From Acanthaster planci (Eukaryota; Echinodermata; Asteroidea; Valvatida; Acanthasteridae), in the NCBI RefSeq assembly GCF_001949145.1, contig NW_019091413.1:1431556-1449876 (forward strand): a stretch of DNA of 18,321 nucleotides, read 5' to 3'. Shown here piece after piece: positions 9,926 through 18,074 of this stretch. Position 1 is the first letter of the stretch. Every line of letters begins with the position of its first letter. The translations under genes and the position numbers were made by a program. The notes beneath the pieces were generated by a model that was given only the letters and a program-made list of their open reading frames with translations, did not search any database and had not been told where the DNA came from.

Positions 9926-9933
9926 TGACGTCA
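9926..9933. promoter_or_regulatory. Perfect CRE palindrome TGACGTCA
   Basis: An 8-base exact match to the cAMP-response element bound by CREB/ATF factors, within a CpG-containing divergent promoter and 32 bases upstream of the ECI2 start codon. The sequence is seen; binding is inferred. Confidence 0.6.
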
Positions 9934-9969
9934 TAGTCGTATACACTTGACAAGTATAGACTACGTTTC

Positions 9970-9974
9970 ATTGG
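9970..9974 (-). promoter_or_regulatory. Inverted CCAAT box
   Basis: ATTGG on the plus strand reads CCAAT on the ECI2 strand, about 76 bases upstream of its start codon, a usual NF-Y distance from a promoter. The motif is short, so this is only suggestive. Confidence 0.35.
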
Positions 9975-10016
9975 AAGACGTCTGGGGAGAGATCGGAGTC
10001 TGCCTGACTTTTGTGT

Positions 10017-10050
10017 ACTGCACTGCGCCGCGACAGCGCGCCAGTGCAGT
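10017..10050. repeat. GC-rich inverted repeat in the shared promoter
   Basis: ACTGCACTG (10017-10025) and CAGTGCAGT (10042-10050) are exact complements around a CpG-dense 16-base centre. It could be a protein-binding palindrome or a stem in the CDYL 5' UTR. Confidence 0.5.
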
Positions 10051-10074
10051 GTTTGCGGTACGGTCGGTGCGGTG

Positions 10075-10105
10075 ATGCATGCATGACGGGTACAGTTTTC
10101 GATAA
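10075..10105 (+). promoter_or_regulatory. Cluster of three upstream ATGs before the CDYL start
   Basis: ATGs at 10075, 10079 and 10083 precede the main ATG. The first gives a 3-codon uORF in the main frame. The second gives an 8-codon uORF whose TAA (10103-10105) overlaps the main ATG as TAATG. The third runs out of frame past it. They matter only if transcription starts upstream of 10075. Confidence 0.5.
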
Positions 10106-10137
10106 TGGCGCACTCAAACGGTACTGAAGACTTTGAA
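10105..10137 (+). CDS. CDYL: CDYL coding exon 1
   Basis: Encodes MAHSNGTEDFE, then a strong GTGAGT donor in phase 0. Phe10-Glu11 joined to Val12 aligns with the Tyr-Glu-Val opening of CDY chromodomains, so Phe10 is the first methyl-lysine-cage aromatic. An in-frame ATG 30 bases upstream is followed at once by TGA, so the coding region cannot extend further 5' in this exon. Kozak context is good (A at -3, G at +4). Confidence 0.88.
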
Positions 10138-13100
10138 GTGAGTATTTTTCCTGATATTTGAAGCTATCCACGTAATTTAATAAAATCTTCTATTCTTTGA
10201 CATATGCTGTCACATATTTGAACTCTCAATTGGCCATGCCAGTTTAGAAGTTTAAGCCAAAGGTATGAAAGGCAGCTGTGGTGACTCGCTTCGCCTTCGT
10301 CCGTCACTCTGCCGGCCGTTGATCATGTTGATGAAATCGACAGGAAGCATGTAGCCTGCAACGCTACATGCAGTCACCCTGCCTGAGCTCCACACTGGCC
10401 CACCGCATAGGCCTCGAGAATTTACAGCGTATCGCTTCGAAATGCAGAAAGTTGATGACTGGACCAGTTAATCAGATCCGGATAGGCATATCGTCGTGTA
10501 GCTACAGTAGGCCTACATGCGTGCTTTTTGTCTCTCACTTGGCCCATGGCCATGTAGGTATGCTTGGCCATATTTGCGTGCAGGAGATACTACTGTTGTA
10601 GGGGCCTACTACTACTAGCACTAGTAGTACTTCTAGTGTAGGTTAGTACAGATGGTTAAACCTTACACTGTACTAACCTATAGTAGTACTACTAGTGTAG
10701 ATTAGTACAGTGTAAGGCTTGAGCATCTCCTGCCAAGCAAATAATTATGGCCAAGCATACATTGTACCGCCATGGGCTACTACCGGGTAGTAGTGTCTAC
10801 CGAACTGTCAGACAGGTCAGAAGTCACAAAACTGTGAAATTATTCCTGGCATGAAAATTCTGTAAAGGGAATGAGTTCTGTGTACGGACAACACTGATTT
10901 TCCCTTACAATGTTAAAATAAAAAGTAAAGAGGGTGCACTTCACTTAGACAAGAGTGAGCGCTATTCAACATGGCAATGAAACGTTCGGCCGTTAATTTT
11001 GCTGTACCAAATGACCGCTGTACCAAACATTTAGCGTGGACTCCGTTATGTTCGTTATAGCAGCATTCCACTGTACATAGTTTTATAAATTTAAATGTAC
11101 CATTTTAAATGATTATGTTAAACAATCATGTGAGACTTTCAGGTGTTAAACTACATTGCATGGCCCCCTGAGGCATTTTAAACTAGTCTTTCCAGTGCAT
11201 TTAGTAAAGTATAACAGCTGAAGCTAATAAGATTCATTTGGAATGCCATCACCAAAATTTGTGTCATTGCAGTGAAGTAGCTGTGTTTGCAGACAAGCTG
11301 TTATTTCTTGTATTTGATTTTGTGCCCAAAATTCTACCCGATTCGGCCAATAAATGATCGTTGCTTTTGCAGTCCAGTTTTATACCCGTACATGTACATA
11401 CAAGTTACCAGATCAGAATTGTCCCATTTATTACACCAAAAGCCGCTACAAAAAGAATTAGAATTCTTCTGAAACTGATGGAAGCACATCTGAGGTGCAT
11501 TAAATGTGAGAATGATACACAGTGCGCAGTTTCAAAACTTGGAGATTTGTTTACAACATCTGGTCCCACATGCAGCTACCCTGGAAAAGGAACTCATGCA
11601 CACAATTTAGACCAGTGGGAAATGGTACACGACTGGCGGGGTTAATCCATGTCCAAACATACACATTTATTTCCTTCCTGAAACATTTTCAAGATTAGTC
11701 CTATATTGCAGGAACACATAGAAACTGTCCAATGTTGATTGTGGGTCACAGTGGCAGTCTTTTACTTCCTTCTGAAGATGACACCTGACCTTTTCTTGCA
11801 TAGGGCAAGGATGTCCTTTCATAGTTAACCCTATTTCCTACATGTAAGTCATTTTTGCTCTAGACATCTGATTAAGCCTTTAAAATCTACCACAGTGCAG
11901 GAAACTGATAGTACCTGTATACCATTTGTATTCTTTTTAAGAGACATCGATGGCGATCGGCTCCCAAGTAGGCACATATAAGGTAGCAGTGACTGGTATT
12001 CACATGTATTTTTTTATAAAGGAAAATCTCCAAACCTCCCCACCCGTCTGTTGGAGTTTAAAGCAGATGAGAGAGTAGCGGAGAAAGGTACAATCCAGAG
12101 CCTTGCCACTAATGATTTTACATGGGGCTTGAAACCCCATTTTAAGTTCAGAGAATTTACCATTGGTTCTTTGTGCAGTGGAAGAATCTGGATGGTTTGC
12201 AGCAAAACTGCCTCTGAAAGTTTGGCTAATATCTTTTAAGCCAAAATCCAGAAAACTTCCCCGCGTCAGATGTAGATCAGAACAGCTTTACTATTGTTGA
12301 GTATTGGCGTAACTTTCATGTACAGGCACACATATATATTTTGTACAACGGATGACGCAAAAAGTAATCACAAAGTAAACTCTTACCCCAGCCTCCAAGT
12401 TGCCTTTAAAATACTCGTCATCCTCAATCCTCCAAAATCCTCCATTCTTTAACCCTAGTCCCAAATCCTCCAATTTCAATACAATTTTACATACACCCTA
12501 GGAGGTTAGGGTTAATCACCATTCATCCTCAATCCTCCAAAATCCTCAAATTTTCAAATCGTCAATCATCCTGAATTCTCTCAAATCCTCCAAAACCACC
12601 CGGAGGATTTTGGAGGATTGAGGTGGGTTAGGGTTAAAGATATGTCTGATATTGATATGGTTAATTATCACGTTTAGGCTGACAGCTAATTTCTTGAATT
12701 CACTCAGTATGAATGTAATATTACTTAAAAGATGAGGTTTCAAAAGAAAAGCCTATGCATGTAGATAAAACTTATTTACAAATAGGCTCAAGTGGTTGCT
12801 CTCAACTTCTAGATGTGTGGGAGCATTTTGGAGATTTACCAAGAGTAGGCTCATGGATCCTCCTAGTTTCAAGCCCTGTAATGCAACCTAGATTGTCTTG
12901 AAGGAACTTGATTGTTTCTAGTTTTTGACCAAACTTCAAAAGCAGTGGGTTTCTTTTGAGGGAATTGGGTAACTGAAGTATTGGTCTTGATAGACCATGG
13001 TCGTATTTGAGATCCCTCACGAAGGCCCATGATTACAGCTTCGCTTGAAGGGATTGGGTCAAATTATTCATCTGAAGGAACAATTCATGTCTCTCAGACA

Positions 13101-16100
13101 GTACCTTGGTTGATGTCCATGGTGGAAGAAGTAGGTTGAAGGTTCATGTTAAAGGAATTGAGATGATGTTCCTTGGAAGAAGCCAGGTTAAGGATCCTTT
13201 TGAGGGAACCGGACCAAGGCTGCTTATGTACTTGTTATATCCTTATAATGTCTTTTGTTCCTTTTAAATCCTGTATGACTGTACATGTTATGCACATGTG
13301 TACAACTTATCGCTTTGTTGTTAAACTGGAAATGTCCATTTGGTTAAGCATATGTATACTTGGCAGTTTTTCATGTTTCATTTACCATCTTGCTTCTGTG
13401 GCAGGTAACAAAGATTGTCAAGCAGAGGAGAAACAAAAAGGGTAAGCTGGAATACCTTGTCCGATGGAAGAACTATGGCTGTGAGGACGACACGTGGGAG
13501 CCCGTGGAAAACCTGCGGAACTGTATGGACCTCCTGGATGCCTTCAGTGAGCGCAATTTGAGAGAGAAGGGACCCTTCTGGAAAGGCTCCCCACCACACA
13601 AAAAGCCAAACTCGTCTAAGCAGAGGGACCCAAGCAGGGCCAAGAGGGATTCCAAGAGTCACATGACATGCATGAGGACTGATTGGGAGGTCTGCCAAAA
13701 CAGCAGAGCTCCAGCCAAGAGGAAGAACCCCTTTCAGGATGCCTGCCAGGTGGTTCTCAAGAAGGAGAGAATGTTCCCCAATGGGGACCAGCATTACACC
13801 TGCAACGGAGTATCTGATCCATCCCCATCCTCTGTGTCATCCACTTCAGGATCTTCTTCAACTGATATTAAGCTTTCCAGCCTGACTAATAACAAACATT
13901 TCCACAGGCCAAGGTCCATGTCCTGCATGGGCTATGAAAACCCTGAGGCATCTGTTGATGATATCAAGGGCAGTGAAAGTGCCAAAAGACGTCGGGTGAA
14001 CAGTCTTCTAGACATTGGAAACAGTGATCTTCTGAATACAGGTACTTCCAAACTGGAATTTAGAGACAAACATTGAGTTAACTCCCTGAAAACAATGAAA
14101 CTCCTCATTCATACCTCCTGCTTTCATCTTCTTGATTTGTTTTATACAATATAAAAAGTCCTGAATAATGTGGGTAAAGTGGAGAGGATGTAAGACAGAA
14201 ATAAAAGTGGGCTCTTGTTTGCGGTGTAGATTATAAATGTACTTGCTCATGTACTTTATTTGGACTTGGTAATTGATAGGAACTGTGGTGTTCCTGAATG
14301 AACCTGGTCATAGGATTGAAACCCTTAGCTCGCAGTGGAGTTTGTTTTGTTCACTGGTTAGTCAAAACCTTCGTCTAGATGTCATACTCACGGCAAACAC
14401 ACGTCTTCATTGGTTTCCCATTTTGCTACCTGTACCTAAACTCACTCCATGGCTTCTTAGCCTGAAATCTCTTGGTAGCTTTGCCCTTCCTTCAACCCAG
14501 TCCTTTATTCTAGCCACATCAAAGTAATTTGCAGGGCCAATCAGTTCCCATTGAAAGAAAGACTTCCCTGCCTTTCTGCAAACCTTTGAACAATCCAGGA
14601 GGTTAGGATTCATGTGCCTGATGTAAAGATTTTTCACTACAGACTTGCTGAGCATGCAGCTGTACATGTATGGTTGTAACTAATTGTCTTCCTTCATGGA
14701 ACGTTTTTCAAAATAATGCAGTTTGTAGTAATTTTGCATGGCTGGAAATATTTGACAATTCAAAGTGAGAGGATATTTCACTTCAGGTTAGTGCTTTAGA
14801 TTTTGTTGAATTTATTGTTGAATTTGAGCAGAGGGCATGAGTTTTTCGCAAAGTTTAGTACCTTTCCAGACTTCGGCATCATGAAAGGGTAAGTTCGATC
14901 AGCAACTAATTGTCAACAATGATCCCCTTTGACTGGTAACCTATGCATTTTTTTATATATATATATATATATCTATATATATCTATATCTATATATATCT
15001 ATATATATCGATCGAAATAAACCAGTGGTTAACAAACTGTTGCCAATGTAACTTGCTCAAAGATGACGACAGACTGAAGCTTTAAAAACAACTGTGAGTC
15101 TGATAATTGGCCATTTGCAGGTAAATCTTTGGACACGCCTACCACCACTCCGCCCAGCACTCCTACAAACAGCGATGCCCAGCTGGCCCTCACCCCTCTG
15201 CTCACCCCAATCGTCAAACTCCACGACCTGAAAGCGGGAGGTAGCTTCAAGCTGCCCTCTCCAAAGTCCCTCCTGTCCACCGAGAAGTTCATCAGGGCCA
15301 GGCTAAGCCGCAAGGACCGAGAGGACAAGTATGCTGAGAACTTTGCCCCACGGAGGTTTTCGCAGTCCAGCGTGAGCAGCGAAGAGGAAGATGAGACCAA
15401 GAGGTGAGAAGAAAGCCAAGAAGCTCTTAAATCTTGACACACTTAGAAGGTCCTCAACTAGGAAGCGAAGCCTACAAGGCAGCCCATCTGCTGCTAAAAG
15501 ATGAAGCTTAAGTTCGTGGTGGAGGTATGCTTACCCTTTTCCAGGTGTACATGAGAAGCAGTCTTGTAGAAAGTCATCAATCGTATGAAACAGTAAAGGT
15601 GGTATGATTTTGTTTCGTACAAAGCCTGTGGCCAGAAAAATTGCATTGTAAGGCAGAATGGATTCCGAGTGCTCTGAGATCTGGGTTTTGCTCTTTAGGA
15701 GTGTCTTAGTTCGGCAGGTGTCTGAAGGTTAGGTTGATCACTGGCATGTTATCTCATCCCCACTCAGGAGGTTCAGCACCAGGCAATGCGACAACATCTT
15801 CAAATATAAGGAGATTGTCGTCAAGAAGCACCCAGGGTACACCCAAGTTTGGTTTTTCACAAATTCTCCCGCAAGGAATGCGCTCAATGTCAAGGTAAAA
15901 TCTGCTGTGCCTAGATTCCTTTTTTGCCTTTTTGGAAGCTTTCCAGTGGAAGCTCACCAGTTGGGGATTCCCCTTTACGACATTGAATTATGATCTAATT
16001 GAGAAAAGCTCTTGATGTCCTTGAGGAGTGTGGCTGAATTTGTCAAAGTACCGCTCACTTCTGTCGGTGAAGCAGTATGATTTCAAAATTTTCTAAGGCA

Positions 16101-18074
16101 CCCAGGTACACAAATGCAGTTTTATCATAAATAGTGTGTTTGCTTTAGAAGGACTTCTAACCCTGAAAGGGTGCCTGGCTCATTACTGTTTGTTTAAGTC
16201 AGTGGCAAGGCTTCCTTGCTGAAAAGCTGGTGGCAGGGCTTCCGATGGTGGCAGGTAGTTGCACATGATGCCTCCCATACGCATGCATTCTTGTGCTGTT
16301 ACTTCAGTCCTAATTGTTGTTTCTGTAATTTTGCAGGCCTTGCAGGAGCTTACAGATGTCCTTGAGAAATCAACCAAAGATGAAACGAAAGCACTCTTGC
16401 TTACTGGATCCGGGAATATATTCTGCACTGGGCTGGACCTGGAAAAGTTACTAGTCACAGAACAAAGGAGGAGACATGCCAAAAAGTTAGCTGAGGCATT
16501 ACGGTAAGGAATTTTGGGAGTTGTAAGGGGGATGTTTTTGCGGGATCATTGGTGATTAAAAAAAATTTGCGCTTGCTTTGTACCTGAATAATCCTTTTGA
16601 AAAATGGAAGTCTTGTTTTAATAATACTGAGCTGATAAGGGAAGGGTTTTGTTTATAACATGCTCATAACAAACCAAAAATTGAAATTTTTACATTCAGT
16701 CCCTTATATACGTTCTATGTTTGTTCTCTGTGGGTAGACTAAAAGGAAACAGATAACGATGTGTATGTGTGTAAAACCTGACTGAGATACGTGGTTTGGG
16801 TTTTCAAAATGATTCAACAGGGTGTTCATCAATGCACTGATCAACTACCCCAAGGTCATCGTGGCTGCTGTCAATGGCAAGGCAGTGGGCCTTGGAGCTG
16901 CCATCCTTCCCCTATGTGATATTGTCTACAGCAGTGACAAGGCAGAGTTTCACCTCCCTTATGCAGCCATGGGCCAGCCTCCTGAGGGCTGCTCTTCCTT
17001 CACCTTCCCCAACGCCATGGGTCTTCCAGTGGTGAGTACAGGGGAAGTCTCAGCCTTGAACAAGAAGCAAACAGTGTCTTTGGAAGGTCCTGGAACCGCA
17101 GACCTCTGCTGGAGTCTTTGCTGGATGGTTGGACCTGGCTGGGAAATTTTTCAAGTTCCGGCTCTGAAAGTTGATGAACATATGAACTGTCATACAATTC
17201 TTGAATGGAATTGGTTACTTGTCGTAGGCAGTTTTGATATTGGATATGTGATGTGTCCCGAAGTTCTGCAAATTCCTGCTTGCTCTTGAAATTGGTCTGT
17301 CTTGCAATTTAAATTTTTTTGTGGAAAGAAGCAAGGCACTTTTGGCCTTAGAAAGAATGTATTCAGTTCTTGGAGCTCCTGGAAAAGTGTGTATTTCAAT
17401 TTGTTTGTCATTGCTGCTTTTGCCGTTTTCTCCCATAGCAATACGTAGCAATTTTGGATGGTTCCATTGCCGACATTGTCATGGTACAGTACAAGTTATG
17501 TTGACAGAATGGTTGACAACCACTGGAATTTTGTGATGCTGAATGTGTACAAATTTGGCACCAAAATGTTTTTGTGATTGAGTAACAAGTCACTGTTTCG
17601 AAAGGCTCGTGAAGTTTTCCTTGTCTCACGTTATAAAGCTCCGAGCACAGAATGTGTATGAAGTAACATGCGTCAGACACAATGTCAGGAGCATTCCTTG
17701 TTAGATTTGTTTGAGGTTTTCATTCAGGGTCCGTCCAATGCAGTCTTTGCAAACTAATGTTCATCAAACAGTTGCATTGAATGTGTATGAAGTAACATGC
17801 GTCAGACACAATGTCAGGAGCATTCCTTGTTAGATTTGTTTGAGGTTTTCATTCAGGGTCCGTCCAATGCAGTCTTTGCAAACTAATGTTCATCAAACAG
17901 TTGCATTGATTTTAATGGTTTGTCTCCCAGGCATGTGACCTCTTGTACAGCGGCCGCAGGATGACTGCCCTGGAAGCTTGTGCGTCGGGTCTCGTCTCCC
18001 AGGTGCTTTGGCCAACCAGCTTCATGAGTGAGGTCATCCCCAGGGTCAAGGTCATCGCGAACAGTTCATGCAAG
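10105..18074 (+). CDS. CDYL: CDYL orthologue: chromodomain plus crotonase-fold corepressor, first 7 coding exons (3' end outside window)
   Basis: CDY-family nuclear protein: the chromodomain reads methylated histone H3 lysines, and the C-terminal crotonase fold binds CoA and corepressors; mammalian CDYL is reported to hydrate crotonyl-CoA and limit histone crotonylation. Exons seen: 10105-10137, 13405-14041, 15121-15403, 15768-15894, 16337-16503, 16821-17031, 17931-18074, all in phase, 534 residues. The chromodomain spans about 8-65, with cage aromatics Phe10, Trp32 and Tyr35 and the acidic EDDTWEP run. A Ser-rich linker with KRRR at 205-208 and a Thr/Pro-rich stretch near 228-255 follow. The crotonase fold starts near 325: FCTGLD oxyanion loop at 389-394, NGKAVG at 434-439, GQPPEGCSS with Glu471. 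About 50 C-terminal residues lie past the right edge. CDY and CDYL2 are vertebrate paralogues of the same family, so CDYL here means the single pro-orthologue. Confidence 0.94.
10541..10778. repeat. Foldback element, 238 bp, TAGTAG-rich centre
   Basis: Outer arms: 14-bp exact TATGCTTGGCCATA at 10559-10572 and its complement at 10746-10759, with CCCATGG on both ends and GCAGGAGAT (10580-10588) paired with 10725-10733. Inner arms TAGGTTAGTACAG at 10639-10651 and complement at 10668-10680. The TAGTAGTACTACTAG centre is itself palindromic. Confidence 0.75.
12422..12623. repeat. Inverted CCTCC/AATCC repeat with telomere-like words
   Basis: A perfect 22-bp inverted pair at 12422-12443 and 12602-12623, with a third near-copy at about 12527-12548. 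Both ends and the middle carry TTAGGGTTA or TAACCCTA words (12449-12456, 12504-12514, 12627-12636). No coding content. Confidence 0.65.
13405..14041 (+). CDS. CDYL: CDYL coding exon 2 (chromodomain body and linker)
   Basis: Acceptor GGCAG|GTA in phase 0, donor ACAG|GTACTT in phase 1. Encodes residues 12-223. VTKIVKQRRNKKGKLEYLVR, then WKNYG and EDDTWEP, is a clear chromodomain. The rest is low-complexity linker: KRK near the middle, a Ser run (SSVSSTSGSSS) and KRRR at 205-208, a candidate nuclear localisation signal. An antisense reading frame on the other strand here is a shadow. Confidence 0.95.
14042..15120 (+). other. CDYL intron 2
   Basis: 1079 bp, phase 1. Mostly unremarkable; ends with a TA-rich microsatellite about 110 bases before exon 3. 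Confidence 0.85.
14954..15009. repeat. TA / TATATC microsatellite
   Basis: (TA)n passing into TATATC and CTATAT variants over 56 bases. Confidence 0.9.
15121..15403 (+). CDS. CDYL: CDYL coding exon 3 (Thr/Pro-rich linker)
   Basis: Acceptor TTTGCAG|GT, donor AGAG|GTGAGA (phase 2). Encodes about residues 224-317: TPTTTPPSTPTNSD, then LTPLLTPIVKL, a run of proline-directed Thr sites, then a basic RARLSRKDRED stretch and acidic SSEEEDETK. This fits the disordered CDYL linker before the crotonase domain. Codons are G+C-rich next to the A+T-rich introns, which supports coding. Confidence 0.93.
15404..15767 (+). other. CDYL intron 3, with coding-like first 100 bases
   Basis: 364 bp, phase 2. Bases 15406-15504, read one base off the exon frame, give 32 Lys/Arg-rich residues and a stop (see findings). 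The rest shows nothing. Confidence 0.8.
15768..15894 (+). CDS. CDYL: CDYL coding exon 4 (entry to crotonase domain)
   Basis: Completes Arg318 (AG|G) and encodes 319-360. RFSTRQ, then YKEIVVKKHPGYTQVWFFTNS, matches the vertebrate CDYL segment that begins RFSVRQ and leads into the domain. Ends NALNVK|GTAAAA in phase 0, the same place and phase as the ECI2 intron after NAITRE. Confidence 0.93.
15895..16336 (+). other. CDYL intron 4
   Basis: 442 bp, phase 0, shared in position and phase with ECI2 intron 4. No feature seen. Confidence 0.85.
16337..16503 (+). CDS. CDYL: CDYL coding exon 5 (first oxyanion-hole loop)
   Basis: Acceptor TTTTGCAG|GCC, donor CG|GTAAGG in phase 2. Encodes residues 361-415: ALQELTDVLEKSTKDETKAL, then LLTGSGNIFCTGLDLEKLL, the CDYL-type CoA-binding and oxyanion loop, then a basic helix RRRHAKKLAEAL. 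The ECI2 intron inside this stretch (after LTG) is absent here. Confidence 0.95.
16504..16820 (+). other. CDYL intron 5
   Basis: 317 bp, phase 2, shared in position and phase with ECI2 intron 6. No feature seen. Confidence 0.85.
16821..17031 (+). CDS. CDYL: CDYL coding exon 6 (active-site region)
   Basis: Completes Arg416 and encodes 417-486: VFINALINYPKVIVAAVNGK, AVGLGAAILPLCDIVYSSDK, then AEFHLPYAAMGQPPEGCSSF. The last segment keeps Glu471 at the ECI2 catalytic-base position. Acceptor TCAACAG|G, donor GTG|GTGAGT in phase 0. It covers two ECI2 exons in one. The reading frame stays open for about 260 bases past the donor, but that extension loses family similarity and is intron. Confidence 0.96.
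17032..17930 (+). other. CDYL intron 6
   Basis: 899 bp, phase 0, shared in position and phase with ECI2 intron 8. Its last 280 bases are the 129-bp tandem duplication. Confidence 0.85.
17651..17908. repeat. Perfect 129-bp tandem duplication
   Basis: 17651-17779 and 17780-17908 appear identical base for base. The second copy ends 22 bases before CDYL exon 7, so both copies of its TTTTCATTCAG acceptor-like site sit in the 3' part of the intron. Confidence 0.93.
17931..18074 (+). CDS. CDYL: CDYL coding exon 7 (last exon in window)
   Basis: Exactly 48 codons, phase 0 at both ends (residues 487-534): YSGRRMTALEACASGLVSQV, then a hydrophobic loop and a helix ending NSSCK|GTAAAC. Position, phase and length are identical to ECI2 exon 9. 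One more coding exon should follow downstream of the window. Confidence 0.95.

Larger units (their letters stand above)
9895..10104. promoter_or_regulatory. Probable bidirectional ECI2/CDYL promoter, 210 bp between start codons
   Basis: This interval separates two divergent, in-frame, Kozak-supported ATGs, so both transcription starts and both 5' UTRs probably fall in it or use non-coding exons inside it. It is richer in G+C and CpG than the introns (for example around 9913-9920 and 10024-10075) and shows no clear TATA box, typical of a CpG-rich divergent promoter. It holds a perfect CRE (9926-9933), an inverted CCAAT (9970-9974) and a GC-rich inverted repeat (10017-10050). Shared activity is inferred from layout; a far-upstream alternative first exon of either gene cannot be excluded. 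Confidence 0.7.
10138..13404 (+). other. CDYL intron 1
   Basis: 3267 bp, phase 0, splitting the chromodomain after residue 11. Contains the foldback at 10541-10778 and the inverted pyrimidine-rich repeat at 12422-12623. The long 5' intron is the likely place for enhancers or alternative first exons, but I can point to none. Confidence 0.85.

Noticed and set aside
10079-10105. Alternative upstream start for CDYL
   Set aside because: The in-frame ATG at 10075 is stopped by TGA within three codons, and the others are out of frame.
12449-12636. Interstitial telomere array
   Set aside because: Only isolated TTAGGG-like words, no tandem run.
13378-13794. 138-codon frame antisense to CDYL exon 2
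   Set aside because: A shadow of the G+C-rich coding exon; the sense strand is a clear chromodomain.
15029-15442. 137-codon frame antisense to CDYL exon 3
   Set aside because: Shadow of the Thr/Pro-rich exon; no family similarity.
17032-17289. Open extension of CDYL exon 6 past its donor
   Set aside because: A strong GTGAGT donor follows GLPV, and exon 7 continues the family alignment; the extension has no similarity.
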